Assembly: GCF_013426915.1 (NCBI RefSeq)
Contig: NZ_AP023181.1
Coordinates: forward strand, 2,108,001-2,172,000
DNA length: 64,000 bases
Direction: 5' to 3'
Source: Paraburkholderia sp. PGU19
GTDB taxonomy: Bacteria; Pseudomonadota; Gammaproteobacteria; Burkholderiales; Burkholderiaceae
The notes under the pieces are model-generated. The model was not told where the DNA came from and did no database searches. It saw only the letters and a program-made list of their open reading frames with translations. Shown here one piece after another: positions 32,495-41,300 of the stretch; the stretch's first letter is position 1; the number at the start of each line of letters is the position of its first letter. The position numbers and the translations under genes are program-made.

Positions 32495-34243
32495 ATGAAG
32501 ATGGAGCAGAAGATGGCGGAGACTGAAATGAGCATCGCAACAAGTACAACACAACGCACAGCGCAAAGCGCCCAGCCGGACGACATTGCGGCATCGGCTG
32601 CCGAGGGCATGCTGGGACCGAACCCGTTCGTCGGGCTGCGCCCGCGCGACATTCTGGCAACGGTACAGCAGATCGGCACACAGGCGCTGCGTCAGCCTTC
32701 GCTGGTCTTCGAACAGGAAGCGGCGCTGGTGCACGATCTGATGGCGGTGCTCGGCGGCAGCGCGGACTGCAAGCCGCCGCAAGGCGACAAGCGCTTCACC
32801 GATTCGGCGTGGCAGGACAACGCGATGTATCGGATGACGATGCAGGGCTACGTCGCATGGCGCAACGCGCTGACGGGATTCGTCGACCGTTCCGCGCTCG
32901 ACGCCAGAACGAAGGAGCGCGCGCAGTTCGTGCTGTCGCTTTTCACCGACGCCGTGTCGCCGACCAACACGCTGCTCGGCAATCCGGCGGCGCTGAAGAA
33001 AGTGATCGATTCGGGCGGCGCGAGTCTGCTCGGCGGCGTGCGCAATCTCGTGACGGATATGCTGCAAAACCAGGGCATGCCCGCGCAGGTGGACAAGACG
33101 GCGTTCAAGGTGGGCGAGAATCTCGGCACGTCGGCGGGCGCGGTGGTGTTTCGCAACGAAGTGCTGGAGCTGATCCAGTATGCGCCCGCAACGGAGCATG
33201 TCTATGCGCGAGCACAACTCATCGTGCCGCCGCAGATCAACAAGTTCTACGTGTTCGATCTGTCCGAAGGCAAGAGCATCGTCGATTATCTGGTGAAGAA
33301 CGAATTTCAGACATTCGTCGTGAGCTGGCGTAACCCGACTGTGGAGCAAAGCCACTGGGATCTCGATACCTACGTTGCCGCGCTGCTCGAAGCGATCGCG
33401 GCCGTACGCGAGATCACCGGCAGCGACGACGTCAATCTGCACGGCGCGTGTTCGGGTGCGATGACCATTTCGGCGCTGCTCGGCCACCTCGCGAGCCGTG
33501 GCGACAAGAGCGTGCATGCCGCGACGCTGATGGTCGCGGTGCTCGACAACACGGCGGACTCGCAACTGGGTCTATTCGCCACGCCGGAAGCGATTGCGGC
33601 CGCGAAGCAGAACAGCATATCGAAAGGCGTGCTGGCCGGCGAGGAAATGGGCCGCGTGTTCGCATGGATGCGTCCCAACGATCTCGTCTGGAACTACTGG
33701 GTCAACAACTATCTGCTCGGCAAGGCGCCGCCCGCGTTCGACATCCTCTACTGGAACAACGACGCGACCCGCTTGCCCGCGCGCATGCATGGGCAACTGC
33801 TCGATATCTTCACGGGCAACCTGTTCAGCAAGCCGCGTGCGTTGACCGTGCTCGGCACGCCGATCGACCTGTCCGACGTGAAGTGCGACACCTACGTGGT
33901 GGCGGGCATGACCGATCACATCACGCCGTGGAAGGGCGTCTACAACACGGCGCGCATTTTCGGCGGCGACACGCGCTTCGTGCTGAGTTCGGCCGGGCAT
34001 ATCCAGAGCCTGATCAATCCGCCGGGCAATCCGAAGGCGAAGTTCTTCCTCAATCCCTCGCTGCCCGCCGATGCCGATGCGTGGCTTGCCAATGCGCAGC
34101 CCGAGAAAGACTCGTGGTGGGGCAACTGGAGCAAATGGCTCGCGGAGCGTTCCGGCGAACGTCGTGCCGCACCCGCTTCAGTCGGCAGCGTGCGGCATCC
34201 CGCAGGCGTGAAGGCGCCGGGAACCTACGTCCTCGAAGCATGA
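32495..34243 (+). CDS. phaC: Class II (medium-chain-length) PHA synthase
   Basis: The 582-aa product resembles Pseudomonas PhaC1 along its whole length (LGPNPFVGLRPRDIL start, VVPPQINKFYVFDLS, VFAWMRPNDLVWNYWVNNYLLG, TPGTYV-like end). The nucleophile elbow is GACSG with Cys319; Asp474 (GMTDHITPW) and His502 (SSAGHIQSL) complete the triad. The spacings of 155 and 183 residues match class II enzymes. It polymerises (R)-3-hydroxyacyl-CoA of 6-14 carbons on granules. The start could also be ATG 32513 or 32528; the last has GGAG 8 nt upstream. Confidence 0.93.
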   Translation: MKMEQKMAETEMSIATSTTQRTAQSAQPDDIAASAAEGMLGPNPFVGLRPRDILATVQQIGTQALRQPSLVFEQEAALVHDLMAVLGGSADCKPPQGDKRFTDSAWQDNAMYRMTMQGYVAWRNALTGFVDRSALDARTKERAQFVLSLFTDAVSPTNTLLGNPAALKKVIDSGGASLLGGVRNLVTDMLQNQGMPAQVDKTAFKVGENLGTSAGAVVFRNEVLELIQYAPATEHVYARAQLIVPPQINKFYVFDLSEGKSIVDYLVKNEFQTFVVSWRNPTVEQSHWDLDTYVAALLEAIAAVREITGSDDVNLHGACSGAMTISALLGHLASRGDKSVHAATLMVAVLDNTADSQLGLFATPEAIAAAKQNSISKGVLAGEEMGRVFAWMRPNDLVWNYWVNNYLLGKAPPAFDILYWNNDATRLPARMHGQLLDIFTGNLFSKPRALTVLGTPIDLSDVKCDTYVVAGMTDHITPWKGVYNTARIFGGDTRFVLSSAGHIQSLINPPGNPKAKFFLNPSLPADADAWLANAQPEKDSWWGNWSKWLAERSGERRAAPASVGSVRHPAGVKAPGTYVLEA

Positions 34244-34286
34244 CATTCACACTTTTCTTTAACGCAGTCCCTATGGAGTATTGACG

Positions 34287-34712
34287 ATGGAATCGACCAG
34301 CAAGAACAGCATTTTCACCGAGTACACGAAGCTCTTCGGACAGTTCAAGCTGCCCGGCATCGATATCAGCGCGATGGTCGAATCGCGCCGCAAGGACATC
34401 GAGGCAATCGCCGAAGCCAACACGACCGCGCTGGCAGGCGTGCAGTCGCTGGCGCAGAAGCAATCGGAGATTCTTCGTACGTCGCTGGGAGAGTTGCAGG
34501 CGTTCGTCGCGCGGTTCACGCAGCCGGGCGAACAGTCCATCGCCAGCGCGGGCGACGCGGTCAAGCAAACGCTGCACAAAGCGCTCGTCGATGTGCAGGA
34601 CCTCGCGGACACGGCTTATCGCGCGCAATCGGATAGCGTCGCTGTCGTGACGAAGCGCGTCGCCGAGCGTGTCGAAGAGCTGAAGACGCTGCTTCAACCG
34701 AAGAAGAAGTAA
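34287..34712 (+). CDS. Phasin-family PHA granule protein
   Basis: The 141-aa amphipathic helical protein starts FTEYTKLFGQFKLPGIDISAM, a pattern of the PHA-granule phasin family. Long heptad-like helices (VESRRKDIEAIAEAN, LAQKQSEILRTSLGEL) and a Lys-rich tail follow. Phasins coat PHA granules and limit their size. GGAG lies 8 nt before ATG 34287. It is 43 bp after phaC and 75 bp before phaZ. Confidence 0.9.
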   Translation: MESTSKNSIFTEYTKLFGQFKLPGIDISAMVESRRKDIEAIAEANTTALAGVQSLAQKQSEILRTSLGELQAFVARFTQPGEQSIASAGDAVKQTLHKALVDVQDLADTAYRAQSDSVAVVTKRVAERVEELKTLLQPKKK

Positions 34713-34787
34713 TACGGCACAGCGCGTGCGGTACGCCGGCGCATCGAATGCAATACTCGCATCCAGAAGAACATTTGGGAGATAACA

Positions 34788-35621
34788 ATGCACATAAGCC
34801 CTGAATCTGCCTGCAGCATGCAAATCCGTACGATCGATCTGGATGGCCAGACGTTGCGTGTCGCAACGTGGCAGGGCAGCGACGCGTCGCCGCCGCTGCT
34901 CATCTTCAACGGCATCGGCGCGAATCTCGAACTGGTGGAACCGTTCGTCGCCGCGCTCGACGATGTGAGCGTGATCATCTTCGACGTGCCGGGTGTCGGC
35001 GGTTCGCCAGCGCCCGTCGTGCCGTACCGCTTTTCGACGTTGTCGGTGCTGGCCGACAAGCTGCTGACGCGCCTCGGTCACGACGGCGAAGTGGATGTGC
35101 TCGGTGTTTCGTGGGGCGGCGCGCTCGCGCAGCAGTTCGCGCGTCTGTATCCGCGACGCTGCCGGAGGTTGGTCCTTGCGGCCACGTCGCCGGGCGTGCT
35201 GATGGTGCCGGGCAAGCTCTCGGTCCTGTCGAAGATGATCGGACCGCGCCGCTATACCGATCCTGCGTACCTGCAGGAAGTCGGGGCGGACATTTACGGC
35301 GGCGCATACCGGCGCGACCCGTCGCTGCTCAAGGCGCACAGCCGGCACATACAGCCGCCGCGCGGACGCGGCTACCTGTATCAACTGCTCGCGGCATCGG
35401 GCTGGACCAGCCTGCCGTGGCTCGGCTCGCTACGCCAGCCGACGCTCGTGATGCACGGCAGCGACGACCCCATCGTGCCGCTGACCAACGCCAGGATTCT
35501 CGCGGCGCGGATTCGCAACGCGACGCTTTACGTGATCGACGATGGTCACCTCTTTCTCATCTCGCGCGCGAATGAAGTCGCGCCTGTCGTGCGCCGGTTT
35601 CTGCGGCAGGAGGCGAGTTGA
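34788..35621 (+). CDS. phaZ: Intracellular mcl-PHA depolymerase (PhaZ type)
   Basis: The 277-aa alpha/beta hydrolase closely follows Pseudomonas PhaZ: IRTIDLDGQTLRVA, LIFNGIGANLELVEPFVAAL, FDVPGVGGSPAP, nucleophile elbow GVSWGGALAQQFA, MVPGKLSVLSKM, IYGGAYRRDP, and the His region DDGHLFLISRA. It mobilises stored mcl-PHA inside the cell. It starts at ATG 34788 after GGGAG. The stop overlaps the TTG start of the DUF445 gene, indicating coupling. Confidence 0.92.
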   Translation: MHISPESACSMQIRTIDLDGQTLRVATWQGSDASPPLLIFNGIGANLELVEPFVAALDDVSVIIFDVPGVGGSPAPVVPYRFSTLSVLADKLLTRLGHDGEVDVLGVSWGGALAQQFARLYPRRCRRLVLAATSPGVLMVPGKLSVLSKMIGPRRYTDPAYLQEVGADIYGGAYRRDPSLLKAHSRHIQPPRGRGYLYQLLAASGWTSLPWLGSLRQPTLVMHGSDDPIVPLTNARILAARIRNATLYVIDDGHLFLISRANEVAPVVRRFLRQEAS

Positions 35622-36901
35622 GTTTCTTCGTGGGCGGCGAGGACGACGCACGGCCGATAGCGGCCAACGCACGCGAACACGCCAAGATTCACGGCCTGAA
35701 TCGCATGCGGCGAACGGCGACGGCGCTGCTCCTGCTGATGTGCGTCCTGCTGCTGGCGTGTGTCGTGTGGCAGGCCGATCACGCGTGGCTTGCATGGCCG
35801 CGTGCGTTCGCCGAGGCGGGGATGGCGGGCGCGATCGCGGACTGGTATGCCGTCGTCGCGCTGTTTCGGCATCCGTTGGGTTTGCGGCTGCCGCATACCG
35901 CGATCATTCCGCACAATCAGCCGCGCATTGCGGAAAGCCTCGGCAGCTTCGTCGAAGAGCATTTTCTGCAGCCGGAATTGATCATCGGCAGATTGAGCGG
36001 TCACAATGCGGCGCAGGCGCTCGCGCGCTGGCTCGCGCAGCCGGAGAACAGCCGCGGAGTGACCGCTGTGATCGTGGACTCGCTAGCGGGACTGCTCGAC
36101 GACATGGATGAAGCCGACGTCGCGTGGTTGTTCGACCGCATTGTGGCGCCGCAGTTACGCACGCTCGATATCGCCCGCGTGGCAGGCGACGCGCTCGATG
36201 TGCTCACGCAAGGCGACCGGCATCGGCCCTTGCTGGATCATGGACTCGTGGCGCTCGAAAAGTGGCTGACGTCGAACGCAGACCTGATCAAGGCCAAGTT
36301 CAGCGAAGCATCACGGTACACGCCCGCGCCGCTCGATGCGTACATCGTGCGCAAGTTCATCGAAGGCGTTCTCGCGCTGCTGCATGAAGTCGCGGCGAGC
36401 CCGGACCATCCGCTGCGCCGTCAGTTCGACGAGGCCTTGCAGACGCTGATCGTGCAGTTGCGGACGTCGACGGCGCATCGCCGCTTTGGCAGGTCGCTGC
36501 TGTGTGATTGCGTGCGTCATTTCCGGCGTGCCGGCCGCTATCGCGCACTGCTCGACTGGCTGCGTACACGCATCATTGCCGATCTCGGCCGCGAGCAGTC
36601 GGCGGTGCGCGACACGCTGGCGCGTGGGCTGCTGTCGCTTGGCAGGCGCATCGGGCGCGAGCCTTCGATCCAGCGCAAGCTCAACGCGTGGTGGATCGCG
36701 CTGGCGCATGAACTCGTGGTGCGCTATCGGCATCTGTTATCCGCATTGATCACCGAGGTCGTCAAAAGCTGGAACGCGGATGAAGTCAGCCGCAAGATCG
36801 AAGTGCAGATCGGCCGCGACCTGCAATATGTGCGGATCAACGGCACGTTCGTCGGCGGGATGGTTGGTGTGCTGATTCACGCTGTCACGCTAGCCGCGTG
36901 A
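35618..36901 (+). CDS. DUF445 (YjiN-like) membrane-anchored protein
   Basis: The 427-aa protein starts at TTG overlapping the phaZ stop (TTGA). It has a membrane segment (about 33-52), then the DUF445 signature AGMAGAIADWYAVVALFRHPLGLRLPHTAIIPHNQPRIAESLG-like, a long helical middle and a C-terminal membrane-associated end (FVGGMVGVLIHAV). YjiN-like proteins have no proven function. Coupling to phaZ implies co-expression with PHA mobilisation; a direct role is unknown. Confidence 0.88.
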   Translation: MSFFVGGEDDARPIAANAREHAKIHGLNRMRRTATALLLLMCVLLLACVVWQADHAWLAWPRAFAEAGMAGAIADWYAVVALFRHPLGLRLPHTAIIPHNQPRIAESLGSFVEEHFLQPELIIGRLSGHNAAQALARWLAQPENSRGVTAVIVDSLAGLLDDMDEADVAWLFDRIVAPQLRTLDIARVAGDALDVLTQGDRHRPLLDHGLVALEKWLTSNADLIKAKFSEASRYTPAPLDAYIVRKFIEGVLALLHEVAASPDHPLRRQFDEALQTLIVQLRTSTAHRRFGRSLLCDCVRHFRRAGRYRALLDWLRTRIIADLGREQSAVRDTLARGLLSLGRRIGREPSIQRKLNAWWIALAHELVVRYRHLLSALITEVVKSWNADEVSRKIEVQIGRDLQYVRINGTFVGGMVGVLIHAVTLAA

Positions 36902-36920
36902 CGAGATGCGGGCATCAGCA

Positions 36921-39653
36921 TCAGCCCGCCGCAACCAGTCCCAATGCCTGCGCGCGCGCAACGGCCTGCGCCCGCTTGTCGACGTTCAGCTTCACGAAGA
37001 TATTCTTCACGTAGGTCTTGACCGTCTCAGGCGAGATGCCGAGCGTGCGTGCAATTTCCTTGTTCGATTGCCCCTGGGCAATCAGCTCGACGATGCTCCG
37101 TTCCCTTGCGCTCAACGCGTCGCGCACCGTGTCGCTAGCGGGTTTCGCGCCGGGCTCGTGCAGCGCGCGCCAGCCATCCAGCAGACGGTCGATATACGCG
37201 AGCGTTTCCTTCGTCGTCGACGTGGAGCGCGTGTCGTCGCGCACTGCTTGCAGCAGCGGGCCGATTGTCGCGCCCTGGTCGATGATCGAGCGATAGATGT
37301 CGTGACTCGTATTCAGCACGTCGCGAAAGATCTCGACGGCGCGGGCCTGATCGTTTGCGCGCATCCACACGAGCGCGAGCACCGTGCGCAAGCGCAGCGC
37401 GAGATAGTCGTTATGCCGGCTTTCGACGCTGCGCAATGCGGCCGTGATAGACTCGACGGCTTCGTTGGTACGGCGCTGTTCCATCGCCAGCGAACCCACG
37501 GCGATAGCCCGGAAGGTGTCGATCTCGGGCGAGGCCGGCTTCGAAGCGGCGGCGCGCGCGTCCGCCAGTTGATCCAGTTGCACGACACACGCGGCGGCTT
37601 CCGTGATCCTGCCTTCCCTCAGATAAAGCCGCGCGCGCTCGACGTGAACGCCGGCGATCATCCTGTCCCAGCCGCGCATATAGCCGAGTGATTGCGCGTG
37701 ATCGAGCAGCGCGTAGGCGTGCTCGAAGTTCGCACGCGAGATGGCGATCCGCACGAGCACCCGATAGGCAAAAAACGTGCTGTCGAGCAGAACGGCCAGG
37801 TCGATCAGCGGCATCAGATCGACGAGCAGCGCTTCGGCTTCGTCGAGCCGGCCCTGTTCGTACCAGATTTGCGCGATCATCGGCGCGCACAGCGCGGCCG
37901 AAATCGACTTCGGGCCCGAATGACGCCCGGCGAGCCGGATCGATTCGGCGAAGTAGCGTTCGGCGAGCACGAAGTGCATCTGTTGCATCTCGGCGTGACC
38001 GAGCAGGCAGAGCCGGTAGACGGACGCGAACACGTTGCGCTGGTCTTCCTCGATCGAATAGGGAATCCACGGCGTCGCGTACAGCGCGCCGAGGTTGCCT
38101 GCTTTCCAGTGCGCAAAACGCACCACGTTGGATGCGACGTTGGTGGTCCAGCTGTCAGTTGACGGATGTTCGAGACACGTTTGCGCGATTGCGAGCGCAC
38201 GCGGTGCATCGTCCTGCAAGCCGGCGATTACCGAGCGGATCGCCTGGCATTCCCAGCGGATGTTACGGGCGGCTTCGTCATTGCCTGCGCCGGCGTCACG
38301 CTCGATGTCTTCGAGCATCGCCAGCGCTTCGTCGAAACGCAACGCGAGCGCCATGCCCCATGCGATGGCGAGCGTGATCCCGACTTGCCCGCGCATCAGA
38401 TGGGCCGGGAACTGGCGTTGCCAGCCGAGCAGCGTGAGCAGATCGCCTTTCGTGACGAGCGTCATTGCGCAATGGCCCATCAGCGAGACGGCGTGTTCCG
38501 GGTCGCCCGCGGCAATCGCATGCCTGACGGCGTCCGTCCATTGCTCCTGTTCGGCGTACCACTGGCATGCGCGCCGATGCAGGCTGGCGACTTCAGTGGG
38601 ATGCTGGACGTCGAGCCGTCGCCGCAGATATTCGCCCATCAGATGGTGATAGCGAAACCAGTGTCCTTCGATGTCGAGCGGTTCGAGCAGTAGCTGGCGC
38701 GTGGAGATCGATTCCAGCATGTCCTGCGCGGCGGCCATGCCTGTGACGGCTTCGCATAGCGGCGCGCACAGGCGATCGAGTATCGAGGTGCGGAGCATGA
38801 ACCCGACCATCTCTGCGGGCAGGCGCCTGAGCATGTCTTCGAGGTACGCAGCGAACGGCCGTGATGCGCCGGATGGCGGGTTCATGTCCTGAAGGATTTT
38901 GCCTTCGTCACGCGAGAGTACCGACGCGGAAATGCGCAGCGCGGCCGCCCAGCCTTCCGTGTGTGCGAACAGCGACTGGATGCCGGCCGCGTGCCGGCCG
39001 CCTGGGCATTCATGTTCGACGAAGCTGCGGGTTTCGTCGATGTTGAAGCGCAGCGCGGCGGCGTCGATTTCCAGCAATTCGTTCTTCGCGCTCAGCTGCG
39101 CGAGCGGCAGCGGCGGATCGGTGCGGGTGCAGAGCACGACATGCGTATTCGACGGGATGTTCGCGATGAAGTACGCCATCGCATCGTGAATGGCAGGCTG
39201 GCCGATCAGGTGATAGTCGTCGATGAACAGATAGATTTCGTCGTCGACCTCGAACAGTTCGTTGATCAGCGTCGACCCGATCAACTGGGCGGGCATGAGC
39301 GACGCCTCGGTGGTCAGGCTGATCGCGGACGCGCCGACAGTCGAACAGGCGTTGTGCAAGGCCTGCGCCAGGTGATGGAAGAAGCGCGCGGGTTCGTCGT
39401 CATCGCCGTCCAGCGAAAGCCACGCGACGACGGCGCCGCTCGCGGTGAGCCGATTGAGCCACGCCAGCGCCAGCGATGTCTTGCCGAACCCCGCGGGCGC
39501 CTTGATGACGGTGAGCCGCCTGGATTCGGCCTTGTCGGCCAGCGCGACGAGCCGTGGCCGGTCGATCAGGCCGGCGGGCAGGCGCGGCGGATAAACCTTC
39601 GTGGCGAGGAAGAGGGGCGGGCTCGTGGTCGGCACCGCTTCTGCTACGTGCAT
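36921..39653 (-). CDS. MalT-like LuxR-family ATP-dependent regulator (LAL type)
   Basis: The 910-aa protein has an N-terminal STAND-type NTPase with Walker A APAGFGKTSLA (about 51-61) and Walker B YLFIDDYHLI. TPR-like helical repeats span the middle (about 350-820), and a C-terminal LuxR HTH reads LSARERSIVELIAQGQSNKEIARTLGISPETVKTYVKNIFVKL. MalT-like regulators become active on binding a small inducer and ATP. Its target is not evident; it is convergent with the PHA operon (20 bp from the DUF445 stop) and 236 bp downstream of cheV. Confidence 0.92.
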   Translation of the reverse strand: MHVAEAVPTTSPPLFLATKVYPPRLPAGLIDRPRLVALADKAESRRLTVIKAPAGFGKTSLALAWLNRLTASGAVVAWLSLDGDDDEPARFFHHLAQALHNACSTVGASAISLTTEASLMPAQLIGSTLINELFEVDDEIYLFIDDYHLIGQPAIHDAMAYFIANIPSNTHVVLCTRTDPPLPLAQLSAKNELLEIDAAALRFNIDETRSFVEHECPGGRHAAGIQSLFAHTEGWAAALRISASVLSRDEGKILQDMNPPSGASRPFAAYLEDMLRRLPAEMVGFMLRTSILDRLCAPLCEAVTGMAAAQDMLESISTRQLLLEPLDIEGHWFRYHHLMGEYLRRRLDVQHPTEVASLHRRACQWYAEQEQWTDAVRHAIAAGDPEHAVSLMGHCAMTLVTKGDLLTLLGWQRQFPAHLMRGQVGITLAIAWGMALALRFDEALAMLEDIERDAGAGNDEAARNIRWECQAIRSVIAGLQDDAPRALAIAQTCLEHPSTDSWTTNVASNVVRFAHWKAGNLGALYATPWIPYSIEEDQRNVFASVYRLCLLGHAEMQQMHFVLAERYFAESIRLAGRHSGPKSISAALCAPMIAQIWYEQGRLDEAEALLVDLMPLIDLAVLLDSTFFAYRVLVRIAISRANFEHAYALLDHAQSLGYMRGWDRMIAGVHVERARLYLREGRITEAAACVVQLDQLADARAAASKPASPEIDTFRAIAVGSLAMEQRRTNEAVESITAALRSVESRHNDYLALRLRTVLALVWMRANDQARAVEIFRDVLNTSHDIYRSIIDQGATIGPLLQAVRDDTRSTSTTKETLAYIDRLLDGWRALHEPGAKPASDTVRDALSARERSIVELIAQGQSNKEIARTLGISPETVKTYVKNIFVKLNVDKRAQAVARAQALGLVAAG

Positions 39654-39889
39654 CGGCTGCTCCTGGCGTTCGGATTGACCCTGGGTGCCATTCCCTGTTC
39701 ATGCGACCGCGCTCACTGCACAGGATTATTGCGCTGCGTCACGACAGGGACACGATGAGTTCCGGCGTGTCGATCGATGTCAGTCACAATAGTACGCCCA
39801 AAGTCTCGGCCAGCCAGTTGACGCGTTGGTTCTTCGTTCGCTCCACTCCAAAGAGAATGTCCGCACGGCCAGTGCCTTTCGCAGTCAGA

Positions 39890-40837
39890 TCACGCGCCGA
39901 TCGCGTGCCGGATGGTCTCTGCCAGTTCCGCCGCCTGGAATTTGGCCACATAGCCGTTGGCACCCGCGTTTCGCACGTGCGCTTCATTTGCCGCGCCCGT
40001 AAGCGACGAATGGATCACGACGGGGATATCCCGTGTGCGTTCGTCCGCCCTGATACGCCGCGTCAGCGTGAAGCCATCCACTTCGGGCATCTCCAGGTCG
40101 GTGAGCACCATCGATACAGCATCACGCAAGCGCGTTTTGTTCCGCTTTGCCTCATCGGCAAGCTTGATGAGAATCTGCCACGCTTCCTCGCCCGTCTTGG
40201 CCATGATGCATTCGGCGCCGATGTCGCCGAGCGCCTGCTGAATCATGGTGCGCGCGAGTCCCGAGTCGTCTGCCGCGAGGATTCGGGTGCCCGGCGGCAC
40301 CTGAAACGCGGCGGTTTCCGGGGCCGCCGAGTCATGCTGATGGGCGGGAAGCACGTCACGCAAGACCTGCTCGACGTCAACCACTTGAGCCAGTCGCGAA
40401 TCCCCCGTGTTGCCGTCGATCCTTGCAATGCTGGTGACGAGCCCCGACCCGGCCGCCGCCTCAGCCGGAAGCACCTGATTCCAGTCCAGCCGCACGATGT
40501 CGTCCACTTCCTGCACAGCGAATCCCTGCGTCGTGCGGGCGAACTCGGTAACGAGCAGGATGTTCAGGCCACGCGTGGGTTCGCAGCCCATCAGCTGCGG
40601 CAAGTCCACCACCGGGATGATCTGCCCGCGAATGTTGACCGCGCCCATCACACAGCGGGACGCGCCAACGATGGGCGTGATGACGGGCATCGTGAGAATT
40701 TCGCGGACCTTGAACACGTTGATACCGTACAGCTCGTGCGCGCTGTCGCCCGGCACGGTGCCGAGCCTGAAAAGGAGCAGTTCGAACTGGTTTGAACTGG
40801 TCAGGGTCGTGCGGGCTTCATTCGATTGGTGGTCCAT
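39890..40837 (-). CDS. cheV: CheV chemotaxis coupling protein
   Basis: The 315-aa protein has a CheW-like domain (LYGINVFKVREILTMP, VMGAVNIRGQIIPVVDLP, residues about 18-165). A receiver domain with RILAADDSGLAR acidic residues, phosphoacceptor in MVLTDLEMPEVDG and Lys in GYVAKF follows. CheV couples receptors to CheA and is itself phosphorylated, tuning adaptation. A sigma-28 type promoter lies 55-81 bp upstream. No other chemotaxis genes are in this window. Confidence 0.93.
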   Translation of the reverse strand: MDHQSNEARTTLTSSNQFELLLFRLGTVPGDSAHELYGINVFKVREILTMPVITPIVGASRCVMGAVNIRGQIIPVVDLPQLMGCEPTRGLNILLVTEFARTTQGFAVQEVDDIVRLDWNQVLPAEAAAGSGLVTSIARIDGNTGDSRLAQVVDVEQVLRDVLPAHQHDSAAPETAAFQVPPGTRILAADDSGLARTMIQQALGDIGAECIMAKTGEEAWQILIKLADEAKRNKTRLRDAVSMVLTDLEMPEVDGFTLTRRIRADERTRDIPVVIHSSLTGAANEAHVRNAGANGYVAKFQAAELAETIRHAIGA

Positions 40838-40891
40838 CACTTGGCTCTGTGGGTTTCACGGGCGCGAAGCATGCGTTTCCCGGTCACTTGT

Positions 40892-40918
40892 ATATCGGCG
40901 GGGCCGCGGAAAACATGA
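40892..40918 (-). promoter_or_regulatory. Putative sigma-28 (FliA) promoter for cheV
   Basis: On the minus strand TCATGTTT-N11-GCCGATAT matches the FliA consensus TAAAGTTT-N11-GCCGATAA in 6 of 8 and 7 of 8 positions with exact spacing. It is 55 bp upstream of the cheV start codon. Confidence 0.65.
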
Positions 40919-40985
40919 ACGTCCGCGATACGCTCCCCGTAACCCTCTATCACCACCCTTTACCCGCCACACAACTAATTTGCAA

Positions 40986-41030
40986 ATACCTGCCATACGC
41001 GTAAAATACATTTACCTGCCAAACAGGTAA
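40986..41030. promoter_or_regulatory. Two HipB-type operators upstream of hipBA
   Basis: The perfect inverted repeat TTACCTG-CCAAA-CAGGTAA (41012-41030) lies 20 bp before the hipB start. A weaker copy, TACCTG-CCATA-CGCGTAA, lies at 40986-41004. The spacing of 26 bp between copies fits cooperative binding by a dimeric HTH antitoxin. Confidence 0.6.
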
Positions 41031-41049
41031 CCCGTATAGGCGCTCCGCG

Positions 41050-41298
41050 ATGAAACGCACGTTGCTCAATCCGCACCAGCTTGGCCAGATCCTGCGCACT
41101 GCAAGGCGCGCGAAAGGGCTTTCGCAGGCCCAGGCCGCGTCGCGCGTGGGCTTGAGCCAAAGCCGGCTCTCCGCGATGGAACTCAATCCGGACTCGATCA
41201 CATCGGAGCAACTTTTCGCGTTGCTGGCCATGTACGGCCTCGAACTGAGCGTGCAGACACGGCCCGCCAGCGCGGCGCCGACCCAGGAGAACTGGTAG
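41050..41298 (+). CDS. hipB: HipB-type HTH antitoxin/autorepressor
   Basis: The 82-aa protein has one XRE/Cro HTH: LGQILRTARRAKGLSQAQAASRVGLSQSRLSAMELNPDSITSEQLFALLAMYGLEL. That is the standard HipB form: dimeric DNA binder that also holds HipA. The hipA start follows 2 bp after its stop. Autoregulation through the TTACCTG operators is inferred. Confidence 0.9.
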   Translation: MKRTLLNPHQLGQILRTARRAKGLSQAQAASRVGLSQSRLSAMELNPDSITSEQLFALLAMYGLELSVQTRPASAAPTQENW

Positions 41299-41300
41299 CC

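Noticed and set aside
30255..32681. Very long minus-strand open frame (808 codons) opposite the acyl-CoA ligase and hydratase genes
   Set aside because: Its translation is rich in Arg, His and Asp with no domain, and it mirrors the third-position GC bias of the real plus-strand genes.
36908..36929. GCGGGC...GCCCGC hairpin at the convergence of the DUF445 and MalT-like genes as a terminator
   Set aside because: Only a 6-bp stem with no T-run, and partly inside the MalT-like coding end; too weak to call.
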